Origin: Excoecaria cochinchinensis
Taxonomy: Eukaryota > Streptophyta > Magnoliopsida > Malpighiales > Euphorbiaceae
Length of the DNA: 64,000 bases
Assembly: GCA_947683425.1 (NCBI GenBank)
Contig: CANTUQ010000323.1
Coordinates: forward strand, 1-64,000
Reading direction: 5' to 3'
The translations under genes and the position numbers were made by a program. The stretch's first letter is position 1. The number at the start of each line of letters is the position of its first letter. The notes under the pieces were generated by a model. It did not search any database and had not been told where the DNA came from. It saw only the letters and a program-made list of their open reading frames with translations. This document shows positions 22,824 to 34,053 of this stretch, in pieces.

Positions 22824-23612
22824 TGAACCACCTGGATGAATCTATGATGGCTGCAGAACACACCTATGTTAGGATGATGCATGATTTGAAGTGCAATGCA
22901 TGGTCGTGCTGATGCAGCATAGACAAACACATGCAAGCAGATAGATACTTCCGACCTTATTTCTCCCACACATGAGGGAGTGCGGTCTCTTTTCTAGGTG
23001 GGCTTTATCCAAGGGTTAATAGGGAACCCATTGGACACGTATATTGCACGATGAAAAAATCGGCAGCATAATAATTCTATGTACATTCGTATGGGTGTTT
23101 GGCCAATATGTATTTAAACAATTCAACTAAATTAAGATGGGCCCATTGGGGCATGAAAGCTTTTGACGAAAGACCATTTAATTTGATTGATTTTGTCCAA
23201 TATATGACGGCCCAAATAGCAAGCACGGTATTATGGTACATTTTACCTAGTGGGAGTATCTATTGCCATTACATGGGCTTCGGTCAAAGGTGGTGTTACT
23301 TTAGGTCTACCCAAGCATGGTCCCTGCCAACGGGTCTAGCTCATCACGAGCATAGCAACCAATCGGGTCTCCATTTGATATACCATTTGATGGTATGAGG
23401 CTTGGGTTGGTGATTATCCCGAGCACTTCCCTATAATGAGTGAAAGTAGGGTCGTGTTTTAGGAACGCATCGGGGTAGATAGGGGACCAACTAACATAAT
23501 TCTAAGGCTTTAATGGATGCAATGCAATTTTGATTAGAAATGGAATTTTTGATTCTTAATAACTTGATTATATTTTTAAGTTAAGTCACTTTCGAAGCAA
23601 AGTTTCGATCAA
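22824..23612 (-). other. Internal region of the nested LTR element
   Basis: About 790 bases of sequence between the broken 3' LTR and the primer site. The plus-strand open frame at 23099-23398 has no recognisable domain and lies antisense to the element, so I do not call it a gene. Confidence 0.6.
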
Positions 23613-23630
23613 TCCCCAGCGGCGTCGCCA
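23613..23630 (-). other. Primer-binding site of the nested LTR element
   Basis: On minus the sequence is TGGCGACGCCGCTGGGGA, one base from the LTR end (23632). It has the form of the long primer sites of plant Tat/Athila-side gypsy elements. I have not matched it to a specific tRNA. Confidence 0.75.
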
Positions 23631-24914
23631 TTGTGACGCACGCTGAACCTAGCAAAGGCCCTTTTTGAACCCGCTTTTAGGGCTTGAGGGATTAGTTCGC
23701 GTCTTTTTTGATCTTAGGCATCATGAGTCATTTTGGATGCCTCATTCCCAATAGAACACTGGAAATGATCATCTAGTCTCACGACGCCTTCAGGCACCTT
23801 TGAGGTATTTTGGAGTCGCCACCCAATTTACGAGAAATTGGGAAAGGTCTCTAACCTCGGGGCTCTTAAACCAGAGAAGGTGTTCGGAACTTCACTCTTA
23901 TTAATGACTTAAGTTTATAATTGAGTTTTTAAGAAATTAGAATTCCATCTCTCATCTCACTAGATTGTGCATTGAATTTAAAACGCATTTGTAAGCATAT
24001 TGAAAGCGATAAATAAAGAAGTAAGTAAATAAATAAATTATGAACGAGAATTGGGACAGAACAATCCCCCAAAAATAAATTACAAAAAAAATGGGATAGA
24101 ACAATCCCCCAAAATAAAATAAGAAAGCATAAATAAATAAAACTTGCCCCAAAATTAATTATAAGGGCCCAAAGATGAATAAATAAACACATACAAGATA
24201 ATTAAAATACATCATACATAAATCTGGAGATTTATTAAATTTTAGGAACATTATTTCCTTTTTATTAACTTAAAAGAGGATTGGAGAACTATTTTCGGGT
24301 ATTGATTGAAAAAAATTGGGATGAGTGATCCTATTTTATTAAAATTAGTTCTCCATTTGAAAGTGAGGTTTTATTGGTTAAAATAGGACATTGGTCCATT
24401 TTATTAGAAAAAATCCAAGTTATTAATTATTGTAAAAAACGTGATTTTCCGTAATACAAACGAATATGGAATACATTTTTACATACAACACATAAAAAAT
24501 AATATAATGAAAGAAAGAAATACAACAATTAAAAATGCAAACCCTAATTTGAAGGTCTTTGGTCTCTCGGTCCTCCAAACCGTGTGCAAATATGACTCAC
24601 ATACATAAATAAATTTGAAGGCAATAAAACAAAAATAAATAAATAAAATGTTAGTAAAATAAACTAAATAATCCATGTAATATGAACAAATAAATTAATT
24701 GAATAAAATAATTAATTAAAACGATTAATAGATCAATGAAATAAAAACCAATTAAACTAATTAAATATAAACAATTAATCAAATGTAAATAATTAAATAT
24801 AGATTAAATTCAACATGTTGCATCAGTAGGAGATAAATTGAATAAATAAAACAAAGAATGCATGCAAAAATACAACGAAACAAGGGAAGGGAACAGAGGA
24901 AGAATAGTCGAAGA

Positions 24915-25060
24915 AGGGAGTGAAGCCAGCAGTGCACGACTCATGCACTCCTTGCACGACTCGTGCACTCCTTGCATGAGTCGTGCAATGAATGCACGAC
25001 TTGTGCAGAGGTGCACCAGTTGTGCCATGACTTCGCGGGCAACCAAAGGGAAAAAAGGAG
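24915..25060. repeat. Palindrome cassette (GCACGACTCGTGCA type)
   Basis: Repeated GTGCACGACTCRTGCACTCCTT words form several overlapping hairpins in the middle of the LTR. Confidence 0.75.
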
Positions 25061-25839
25061 TGCAACACGTGAATCTGGGACACGACTCGTACAGAAAATC
25101 ATGACTCGAAAGAAACAAAGCCACAATCAGACAAACCCAAAAATAGGGATGAATAGAGTAACGTTAACAGAATGAGAAAAACATGACATTATCCCATTAA
25201 AACATGCATAAAAGAACAACAAACATGCTGATTAACCATAATAAATATTTTAGGCTTGTGTCTAATAATAAACAGCAACCAACATGCGATATACAGATCA
25301 ATAAAATCAAACAATAAATATATACAGTATGTACATCACAGGCAACTCAGTAAAGAAAAATAAGAAATGAATAAAGAAGAAAGAAAGAAAAGGAGGTTTA
25401 TCCCAATATTTACCCTCAGATATGATCTTTGATTTGCAGATGAAGAAGTTTTGGTTTTCCTCCTTGCTTTTTTTAAAAAATGAAAACAGAGATTGATGAA
25501 AATTTTAAACGAGATTTTCGTTAAAAAAAAATGAAGGATGATTGAGTCTCAAACCTCAGGAATTAATTTCCTGGATTCAAGAGCAATCTCAGAATGCTTC
25601 AAGAACAAAAATCACTTTTTTCCTCTCCAAGCTCTTCTCTATCCGTTTTTCTTTCTTTTTAGCATTCTTCCAAAAATTCCTCTTTTTCTCCAGTTTCTAA
25701 ACTTTTTCTTTTATATCTTAGACAGGATTAGATCTTTTCTCACCAAATCCAACTTAAACAATGCTTTTCCCACCAAATCCCTCCGAAAAATGGAACGGAG
25801 ACGCTGGGGTGCTGGGGGCAATGGAGCACATGAGGCGGG

Positions 25840-25975
25840 TGAGATCTGTCTCACGCCACCTCTCACCCGAGTGAGATGGGCCTCACCTAGTGAGGCTGCC
25901 TCTCACCAACGTGAGATGAGCCTCACAAACGTGAGGTTGCATCTCACATGGGTGAGATGGGCCTCACACCACAGG
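25840..25975. repeat. Palindrome cassette (CTCAC...GTGAG type)
   Basis: At least five alternating CTCAC and GTGAG words separated by 4-12 bases, flanked by GATGGGCCTCAC, can fold in many pairings. It lies 150-290 bases from the LTR end, beside CATATAAATAG. Confidence 0.78.
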
Positions 25976-26134
25976 CCCATATAAATAGCCCTTCCTTTTT
26001 TTTTAATAAAAATGAAAAACATTTTTTTGGAGGAAATCATCACTTCTATCTGTCTCTTGCCTGTGAACAGGTATTATTTTCATCACTGAGTAATTTTGGT
26101 CTGGGCTGTTTCAGGACCCGGTGTCTACAGTGCT

Positions 26135-26616
26135 ACAAACTTATAATCTCGGAACTGTTTATGAGTTCAAGTTGCAAGATACACAGAATCCACGTGTTAA
26201 GCAATTTGAAAGGGTTTTTTGGACTTTTAAACCAGCCATTGATGGGTTCGCTCATTGTAAACCAATTTTGTTGATTGATGGTATGTTTTTAACAGGTAAA
26301 TTCTAATAGACTCTTCTTATTGCCAGCTCAGTCGATGGAAATAATATGCTGTTTCCAATTGCATTTGCCGTCGTAAAATCTGAAAATAAGCCTAGTTGGG
26401 CGTGGTTTATGGGCTTAATTAGAAGACATGTGACTCAGTATCTCGGGATAACAGTTATTTCTAACAGGCATGCAGGTATAATGGCTGTGTTTCGTGATGA
26501 AATAAGTGGATGAAAGGAACCGCTTTCATTTCACAAGGTGTGCTTGCATTACTTTGTCAGCAATTACAACACTCAGCACCGAAATAAAACAATAAAAGAT
26601 CTGCTTTATAAGGCTG
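26135..26616 (+). pseudogene. MULE transposase catalytic domain (exon 1, piece c)
   Basis: This is the MULE catalytic domain of the transposase. It opens with NLGTVYEFKL and has the first catalytic region PILLIDGMFLTGKF (the D of IDG is the likely first acidic residue), followed by two stops (TAA TAG at 26304-26309) where YRG-type residues are expected. Then come NNMLFPIAFAVVKSENKPSWAWF, a degraded second motif (VISNRHAGI, where SDRH is usual, so the second acidic residue is lost), and a TGA at 26511-26513 in place of the tryptophan of ISGWK. The exon ends GCTG before GTAAGC at 26617. Confidence 0.88.
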
Positions 26617-26732
26617 GTAAGCAAATAAATACTTTATATTACAATTAAATATTTATGTCACGTTATTATAATTTGGAATGAGTTTAGTAGAACATTACAA
26701 TATAATATAATATAATTAACAATATGGTGTAG
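26617..26732 (+). other. Intron of the MULE transposase gene
   Basis: A 116-bp AT-rich intron with GTAAGC donor and GGTGTAG acceptor. Removing it keeps the frame between KAG and TQFQKRKF. Confidence 0.75.
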
Positions 26733-27195
26733 GCACGCAATTTCAGAAGCGAAAGTTCACTAAGCATAAGGACAAAATAAAAGAGCTTAATGAGGAATCA
26801 TATAACTGGGCGATGCGGATTCCTCTGGATCGGTGGACATTTTTTGAGGATGGTGGACACAGGTATGGCCATGCCATGACAAACATTGCGGAATGTGTAA
26901 ATAGTGCTCTTAAAGGTGCTCACATGATGCCAATCACAGCGATCATCGAACACGTGTTCGTCCGACTGGTTAAGTTTTATGACCAAAGGAGGGGGATGTA
27001 CATGAGCAAAATGGTTGAAGGGCTACGGTTCACACCAAAATGTGTTAAAGTTATGACAAAGCGTGCAAGCAGGGCGCGCGGACACATGGTCATTAATTAT
27101 GACACTCGATACGAACTGTTCAGTGTCATAGTAGGCATTGCACCAGAAGACAACACAGAAGTTGATACTTATATTTAAAGTCTTGATAAGCGTGA
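26733..27195 (+). pseudogene. MULE transposase, post-catalytic part (exon 2, piece a)
   Basis: Recognisable words are IPLDRWTFFEDGGHRYGHAMTN followed by IAECVNSALKGAH, the conserved region containing the third catalytic acid (E of AECVNS) of MULE transposases, then PITAIIEHVFVRLVKFYDQRR. An in-frame TAA stands at 27176-27178. The frame runs to DKR at 27195 where the solo LTR is inserted (TSD CGTGA). Removal of 27196-29871 (2676 bp) keeps the frame into the SWIM region. Confidence 0.88.
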
Positions 27196-28417
27196 TGTGA
27201 CACGCGTTGAACCTGGCAAAGGCCCTCGCTTGAACCCGCTTTTAGGATTCAAGGGATTGGTTCGCGTATTTTTGATCTTGGGTGCCATGAGACATTTTGG
27301 ATGCCTACTTCCCAATAGAACATTGGAAAGGATCATCTAGCCTCACGGCGCCTTTAGGCACCTTTGAGGTATTTTGGAGTCGCCACCCAATTTACAAGAA
27401 ATTGGGAAAGGTCTCTAACCTCTTATTGGTTTAGACCAGAGATTGGTGTTCGGAACTTCACTCTTATTTATGCTTTGGTTAATTATAAATGAGTTTTTAA
27501 CTTCCTAAAATTCTACCTCTTATCTCACACGATTAAAGCATTTAAATTAAAAGCGTATTGCAAGCATCAAGAAAGCGATAAGAAAAAGACCGTAAAGAAA
27601 GCAATAAAATAAGGCGATAAAGGAAAATGGTAAACACGGCAAGCACACAATTACAAGAAAAATTGGGGCGGAATACAACCCCAAGCAAAAGACGGTTAAA
27701 AATGTAAATTAGGATGAAACACAATCCCAAATGAAAATTAAATAATATTACCCCAAAATTAATTACAAGGGCCCACCCAAAAATATACGAACATAAATTT
27801 AAAACAAGCAAACAAAATCAAGCATAAAAAAGACATACATAAATCGAGGTATTCGTTTGGTTGAGGAACATTGGTTCCTTCACGCTCACTTAAAGAGGGA
27901 TCGAAGAGTCATTCAATTATTGGCTTGAAAAATCGGGATGAGTGATCCCATTTTTGGAGAAAATCTAACTCTTCGTTTTATTATGACATTTTACATTCGT
28001 TGGCTAAAATGAGGGACATTGGTCCCAATTTTATTAGCAAAAACTCCAATTTAATTATAGAAATACTTTGGTGATTTTTTTATCTCACGTGTGCATAAAT
28101 AAAATATTTATTTACAAACAAACACAACACAAAGAGAGGGAATAGGAAAAGTCTCACCAAACGACACGTTCTCCTACACGTAGTGACCCCTCTGCGTGGT
28201 CACGAGGCGCACACAATGCGACTCAAATTAAATCTTAGACAGAAAAAATAATATTAGTAATAATTATAAAAATTAATCAAATAAAGTCAAAATAAATATA
28301 AAACATGTTAATTTAATGTACAAATATTTACATGCAAAGGAAATAAAACAAATCATGCAAAAACCTAAGGTTAATAACAAAACAATGGTAACATAACAAT
28401 AATGATAATAATAATAA

Positions 28418-28884
28418 GGCCAAAAGTGCATTTTTGCCCCTATCGTTTGCCAAAATGGGCAAATTTACCCTCAACGTTTATTTTGGTGCAAATTTGCCCC
28501 CAACGTTTGTAATATTAGAGATTTTTGCCCCTGTTATTAGCGGTCAACTAACTTATTAACGGTCAAAGTTACCGGTAATTGACGACAGGGGCAAAAATCT
28601 CCTATTTCACAAATGTTAGGGCCAAATTTGCACATTTGAAAAACGTTAGGGGAAAAAATACACTTTTGGCACCCAAACGTTTGATCCACATGTTCAATGG
28701 ATGTATGACACGTGTTCCACTAACAGTCAACTAACGTATTAATGGTCAAAGTTAGCGGCAATTGACGGTAAGGGCAAAAATCTCCTATTTTACAAACGTT
28801 AAGGGCAAATTTGATTCAAAATAAACGTTAGGGGCAAATTTGCCCATTTTGGCAAATGACAGGGGCAAAAATGCACCTTTAGCC
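28418..28884. mobile_element. Long-TIR Mutator-type MITE, 467 bp
   Basis: The ends GGCCAAAAGTGCATTTTTGCCCC and its complement (GGGGCAAAAATGCACCTTTAGCC on plus) extend into inverted repeats of well over 100 bp, including CCAAAATGGGCAAATTT. It is flanked by TAATAATAA at 28409-28417 and 28885-28893. These lie in an AAT-rich tract, so the 9-bp duplication is suggestive rather than certain. Internal copies of the same words suggest a rearranged or doubled structure. Confidence 0.75.
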
Positions 28885-29459
28885 TAATAATAATAATATT
28901 AACAATAATAAATGATGAAAAAAAATAAACGAGAACGGTTCTAAAAATATTTACCCTCAAATTTTATAGGTCGAAAAATAGGATGTATTGATCTGTTCTT
29001 CTTGTTGAATTTATGGTAATAAAATACAAAAATATTTGAGAAAAAAATCAGGTTTTAAACAAATAAAACTCTAGAACTATTTTTTAGAGGGATAATGCCA
29101 AACAAAAGAAATTGATTTTCCTTGCTTGAAAATAGATCCCCGACCGGAAAATACTTTGAAGAAAAAAGAAGAAGAAAAGCGAAACTAAAAAAAAATCTAA
29201 ATATTTTTTTTTGCTTTTGAAATCCTTCGGCTGCCCTTGGCTTGAGAGGAAACTCTCTCTTTTTCCCTTGTGAAAAATGCAGCTCCTCTTGAAAATGAAC
29301 ATCAATCTTTATTTTGATTCTTTGGATTGTCCCGAAATAGGAAAAGACAAATTGTTCTTTCTAATTTTCGTTAATAAAAAATTGCACAAGAATGTGAAAC
29401 CAATGTAAAAGCAGACTGGAAATTACCCTAGAAAATGCAGGTGAAAATGACAGCACGAA

Positions 29460-29655
29460 GGGGCAAAAAATGCTCGGGTCCGGAGCCCCACGATGCGCGC
29501 CGCAGGGGCACATGCATCACTTGGCGAGGCGCGCTTGGTGAGGCTCGCCCTAGTGGGGCGCAAGCGTCGCTTGGCGAGGCGCGCCTTAAAGGGCGCGTGC
29601 AGCTTCCGCAGCGTGCGCGCTGCCCCCGCGCGGGAGCGGTCTGCACGCGTGGCAC
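29460..29655. repeat. Palindrome cassette (GGCGAGGCGCGC type), very GC-rich
   Basis: Repeated words GGCGAGGCGCGC, GGTGAGGCTCGCC and GGGCGCGTGC form overlapping hairpins. It occupies the same LTR region as the CTCAC cassette at 25840-25975 but shows no sequence similarity to it. Confidence 0.78.
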
Positions 29656-29871
29656 GCGAAAAAAAGTAAAAAAACATAAAATTAAAAATGAAAAGAAATA
29701 AAAATAAGAGTAACAATGAGAATTTTTGAATTAAATTTTTTTTTAGAGGAACAAAGGAGATTTTCGACAAGGATGACATCATTTTTGACACCGCTACTTG
29801 TGGCAAGTATGGCTTTCATCATCGGGTAATCCTAATCTTGGACCGCCTCGGGACCCAGTTTTTACACGTGA

Positions 29872-30246
29872 GTGCGAGTGCGGAAAGTTTCAAGGTACGA
29901 AAATGCCATGTTCTCACGCCATTGCTGCATGCATGCACCGACACCTTGATATGTACACATATGCCGATCAGTGTTATAGCATAACTGAGGCATTTAAATG
30001 CTACGAGGGTGAGTTTAGACCGATGGCACACAAATCGTATTGGCCAGAATATTATGGCCCAAATTAGTACCTGATATGGAACTACAGAGGAAGAAAGGAT
30101 GGTCTAGAACAACACAAATTCGAAACGAAATGGATAAGCATGAACGGGCCAATATTTTTCATTGTAGTAAGTGTGGAAATATTGGTCATAATAAAAAAAC
30201 ATGTTCGAGCAGAGCTGGATCTTCCAATCAATCATTCAGAAGTTAA
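29872..30246 (+). pseudogene. MULE transposase, SWIM zinc finger and zinc knuckle (exon 2, piece b)
   Basis: The SWIM zinc finger is complete: CECGKFQGTKMPCSHAIAAC (CxC...CxH), which in MuDR-type transposases follows the catalytic domain. Then EGEFRPMAHKSYWPEY is the usual following block. Near 30060 one base is missing, shifting the frame; the continuation ends with a CCHC zinc knuckle, CSKCGNIGHNKKTC, at about 30163-30204 and a stop at 30244-30246. The 1-bp loss would truncate the protein before the knuckle. Confidence 0.88.
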
Positions 30247-30452
30247 CAGTGTCAAAGTTATGTGTTTTATTTAATTTATACTTAGTATTATTATGTAAAT
30301 TTGAGTGATTATATTAGTTTAAAATGTTTTCATGATGTTATGTTGTATGATATAATATGTGTATTTATGTAAAAATTAAACAAGTATAAAAAAAATATGA
30401 GATTAAAAACATGTTTGGCCCAAATTACACCATTTCATCAAATATAAGATAT

Positions 30453-32860
30453 TTAACTTCTCCTACTCCTACTACTGTGACTTGAGCTACCTTGTGTATG
30501 GAATTGCTGAGCGACATCGCTTGTGTTCGAATCATGGGTAATATGCATTATATCATTATATTCTCACTATACAGTGGTTGCTCGGCTAATCCCATGGTTG
30601 TACCGAGATGAGAACAATGAAGTAGCTCGTTCAAAAAATTGTCATGCTGTGCTATATGCTGACAATCTCCATATATGTGTTGTGCTGCGGGATCTCCTTC
30701 AGATAAACTTACGTTCAAGTTGACGTTCCATCTGGAAGGACCAGCTTCAGAGGCATAATAATTTGAAGGACAAGCTTCATTATGGAAAAATTGATGCTGA
30801 TCCATTTGTGGCTGATCGAATTGTTGCTGACTAACAGATGGAATACAAATTGAAATTGAAGCGGGGTCAAGAAGATATGGCCATGACATAGGTGGGAGGA
30901 CCTAGTGCACACCGGGTGGAATAGGAATGGATGCAACAATTGTACGTCTTTCCCGCATTCCTCTCCTGCTACATCTAGATGAACGAAAATCTTCGTATGG
31001 AGTAGATAACGGTTGAATCTCTAGAGCATCAGGAACTAGCTGCCGAGGTTATTCATTCAACGTCTGTCCAATTGCGCCAACCGCACCAAGAATGCTCTCG
31101 GATGTCAAGCGAATATTATCTATTTCATTCAATGACGAAGATATATTTGCGTGATAAATTCGTTTGGCACCGTCGGCCTGCATGAAAAAATTAAACTTGT
31201 TAGAATACAATAATAACTGATTTAAAAAATACATATTACAAACATTTCATACCGTAGCCCCCATTGAAGCACCAAATGGAGTAATCCAACGTCGGGTCCT
31301 TGTAATATACCACTGTAAGTATTGCGACCTCGGATGTAATGGAGCCTGCAAGTACTGAGTTGTTACAATCCGATTCCATCGGTTGTCCCACTGTTAAATA
31401 AAACTGAAGAATTTATCTTCTCAATTGACATCATTGTGTCCTCGCAAGTCAATGGAATGAACTGTATCATTGTTCTGTGGTGGGTATGGGATGGGTTGGT
31501 CCATCCCAAATTGTCTCATACATCGATCTATTTGATGCCACTCAATTATATGAAAACACACTAATGGCACAACCGATCTCCAACTGTTCACCCCACTTGT
31601 ACAGTAATCAGGCAACAAGTGAATTACATTGTTGTAGGGCTCCCATTCAATCTTAACAACTTTCAAATTACGAGTTAATATGTAGTAAACTTTTTTTCCC
31701 AGCCGGAATTGCGGTTGAAAAAATAGTGAATTATTTAAAAATAACTACTAACCTATTCATGACGCTGAATGTCTAAGTTCTTACGGTAATCAGGAACATT
31801 TTTGTTGTGATTATTTCTTAAATTAATAGGGGACCGCCACCTGTTACACAATAATTAATATATTGTTAGCATATTATATGAATAATTAAATAGATAAATC
31901 CCAACATAGGACATAATAAAAAAAATTTACCGGTACGCATATGGCATCGTTTGATTTAACACAATATTTTTCAAAAAAGCCAGTCGAAATTGTGGCAATC
32001 TTTCCCATGCCCATATTTGTATTATCTGATGATAGCGGCCTAATCCATTTGAACTGGGACAGGTGGCATGACATAGCTCTCTGCATAACCATGCCAAACA
32101 AGCTGATCCCCAACTGTAATGGCCCGCTTGATTTAAAAACTCCAATAGCGGTAATCACATTAAATGAATATAATTATTAGACTGTGAAGGACATAACAAT
32201 CCACCAATGCAGTGCAGTATCCAAGCTCGTGCAAAACATTGTATAACGTAATCGGATGCATCTGACGGTAAAGAAGTAAAATTTATTGTCAACCACAACG
32301 TTGTGCCCTCTTAGAACTTCTTGTGGGGGAATTTGTCCCAATAGCCTACTACAAAGCTCGGCCCAATCATATTGCAAATGTCCCGTTACAGCTCGTCCTT
32401 CAATGGGCAGACCGGTGAGGATCCCCACATCCTGCAGAGTAATTGTGGCTTCACCAACAGCAAGATGAAATGTATGTGTCTCCGGTCTCCATCGCTCTAC
32501 TAGTGCAGTAATCAAATTGCAATCAACATTTATAGCACCAATCTGCGATACCCCATAAAATCCAGCTACTCTCAGGTACGGTAATATCCTCGGATCGATG
32601 TTCAAATAATGGCTATCTACACTTGCTCTACGAGCAAACAACACATCATGTTCCAGCTGTAAATTTAAATTTATCAGTTACATTTACTTGACTCTATGTG
32701 TGTCTTTTAATAATAAACAAAATATAATTTTATTACAGCATTGAGATAAACATACATTATTATGCCAAACTGCATATGCTCGGTGCCTACCGCTCAAGTT
32801 CAACAGATCATCCTCTAATGGACCTGGATTAACATAATGTTCGTTTCCAAACCGATCCAT
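30453..32860 (-). pseudogene. Plant mobile domain (PMD) gene carried by the MULE
   Basis: Several exons on minus give a plant mobile domain protein (the MAIN/MAIL1-related, aminotransferase-like family). Exon 1 (32860 to about 32756) starts MDRFGNEHYVNPGPL and ends at a GTATGT donor. Exon 2 (32658 to about 32180) after TTTACAG contains the domain core: ITALVERWRPETHTFHLAVG, then EATITLQDVGILTGLPIEG. Further exons carry AGHYSWGSACLAWLCREL and IIQIWAWERLPQ (32145-31930), LRNNHNKNVPDYR (about 31830-31760) and PLVCFHIIEWHQIDRCMRQFG (31690-31410). A low-complexity tail ends SHSSRSRRS and TAA at 30453. In-frame stops at about 31049 and 30904 indicate decay. PMD genes inside MULEs are a known association; their role there is unclear. 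Confidence 0.8.
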
Positions 32861-34017
32861 TTGATGATATCCTAAGTATAAATACAATAACATTTGTCAA
32901 TCGTGTATGATAATAATTTTCGAAGCATTAACCATAAGAGTAATTCTATGATATTATGCATTCCCGAAAATGATCCAAAAATAAAAATATATAAATAATC
33001 AAAATTATAAAAAAACTCCAATAATTATAATATAATTGTACTATTACAATTCGAATGGGTAACAAACTTTCCAAAGCAAAGTATTAATTTATATTAATTT
33101 CACACTTCTTTATATATAACTTTATATTATGTAAATTAACCAAAATTATAATTTATTTTAATTAAAATTTTTTGCGCACATTTCATTTTCTTTTTGTGCT
33201 TTACATCATAAACCAAAATTATAAAAATACGCCTACATTTTACACAACAATAAAACAACAAAATTTTTAATCAAAATATTATCATATAAATAATAATAAA
33301 CAAAATAAACGAATTTTACATACCGATATGTCCTGCAGCTAACTGAAAAATCACTGCAAATTAGTGCATACTAAGCAAATTACACAATAAAAATACATAA
33401 AAATAAACACATTGATAAATCCATTTTTCTTAACCATTGCCACGAAAATACAAATTACAATTTTATATAAAAATATAACAGCACATATCCAGTATACAAT
33501 AAAATTTTTAACACCGGTCCCAATATATCATAATATAATACTAAGTAAATTAACAAAAAATTATAATTTATGTTAATTGGATTTCTTTTACCACATTACA
33601 TTTTTTTTTGTGCTTCACATGATCAAATTAAAAAATATATACACTAACTTACCTTTTTTCCTGGCCAAAATCCAATTTCAGCAACAAAATGTGCCTATAA
33701 TTTACACGATAATATCATAATTAAATATTTAATCAAAACCATTAACATAAAAATAAATTACTAAAATTCAACTAATTTTACATACCTTTATATTCTGTGG
33801 GTGATTGAAAAATCCCTGTAAATTTTGAGCATTCGAAGCAAATTGCATAAAAACTTTCAAAATTTCAACCTACAACTACAATTACAATAACCATTTCACT
33901 CTCTATATAAAGGAAACCAATTGTGCGTAGGAATTAACCTCTCCATCACTTTTTTATACAACCTGGAATCCAAATGAGAATTGTCTCTATTTTATTTATT
34001 TTTTTTCTGAATTCTAC
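32861..34017. other. AT-rich right arm of the MULE
   Basis: No gene is seen. It is very AT-rich, with small blocks near 33310-33360, 33650-33690 and 33780-33830 that repeat the phrase 'ataccttt/gatatgtcc ... tgaaaaatc', suggesting local duplication. It probably holds the upstream region of the PMD gene. Confidence 0.6.
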
Positions 34018-34053
34018 TATTTGGAGTCAGTCACATGTGACTGACTCCAAATA
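34018..34053. repeat. 36-bp perfect palindrome near the MULE right end
   Basis: TATTTGGAGTCAGTCACA is followed directly by its exact reverse complement. A second perfect 20-bp palindrome centred on GCAGCTGC lies at 34092-34111, and a third CCGCAGGT...ACCTGCGG at about 34179-34197 matches the one at the left end. Confidence 0.85.

Larger units (their letters stand above)
22613..26129 (-). mobile_element. Deleted LTR retrotransposon nested in the MULE
   Basis: The insertion is bounded by TGTGATG... and ...GTGTCTACA, with TSD GCGCT (22608-22612) and GTGCT (26130-26134), one mismatch. It consists, in minus orientation, of a 5' LTR (26129-23632), a primer site (23630-23613), about 790 bp of internal sequence and only the last 211 bp of the 3' LTR (22823-22613). 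No gag or pol is present, so it is a large-deletion or LARD-like derivative. The primer-site type suggests the Tat side of Ty3/gypsy; that is an inference. Confidence 0.85.
23632..26129 (-). repeat. 5' LTR of the nested element, 2.5 kb
   Basis: It begins TGTGACGCACGC and ends GTGTCTACA on plus. It shares its first 230 bases and scattered later blocks ('ggacattggtcc', 'gggcccaa', poly-A-rich leader) with the solo LTR at 27196-29866. It contains two palindrome cassettes (24915-25060 and 25840-25975) and a TATA-like CATATAAATAG at about 25977. The clusters of overlapping frames at 24810-25175 come from the repeated GCACGACTCGTGCA words. Confidence 0.85.
27196..29866 (-). mobile_element. Solo LTR nested in the MULE transposase gene
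   Basis: It runs from TGTGACACGCG to CAGTTTTTACA and is flanked by exact 5-bp duplications CGTGA (27191-27195, 29867-29871). It is the same family and orientation as the LTR at 23632-26129, the first 230 bases being clearly homologous. A 467-bp MITE is inserted at 28418. No internal region or second LTR is present. Frames in the GC-rich cassette (29428-29806) are not genes. Confidence 0.88.

Noticed and set aside
23099..23398. 99-codon plus-strand frame in the deleted LTR element
   Set aside because: Antisense to the element and without any recognisable motif; recorded only as internal sequence.
24810..25175. Five overlapping frames on both strands
   Set aside because: Produced by the repeated palindromic GCACGACTCGTGCA words, which are stop-free in several frames.
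27196..29797. Solo LTR ending near 29797 at GACACCGCTAC
   Set aside because: No TSD fits there. The end at 29866 (TTTTTACA) gives an exact CGTGA duplication and restores the transposase frame.
29428..29806. GC-rich frames on both strands in the solo LTR
   Set aside because: They coincide with the palindrome cassette; composition alone explains their openness.
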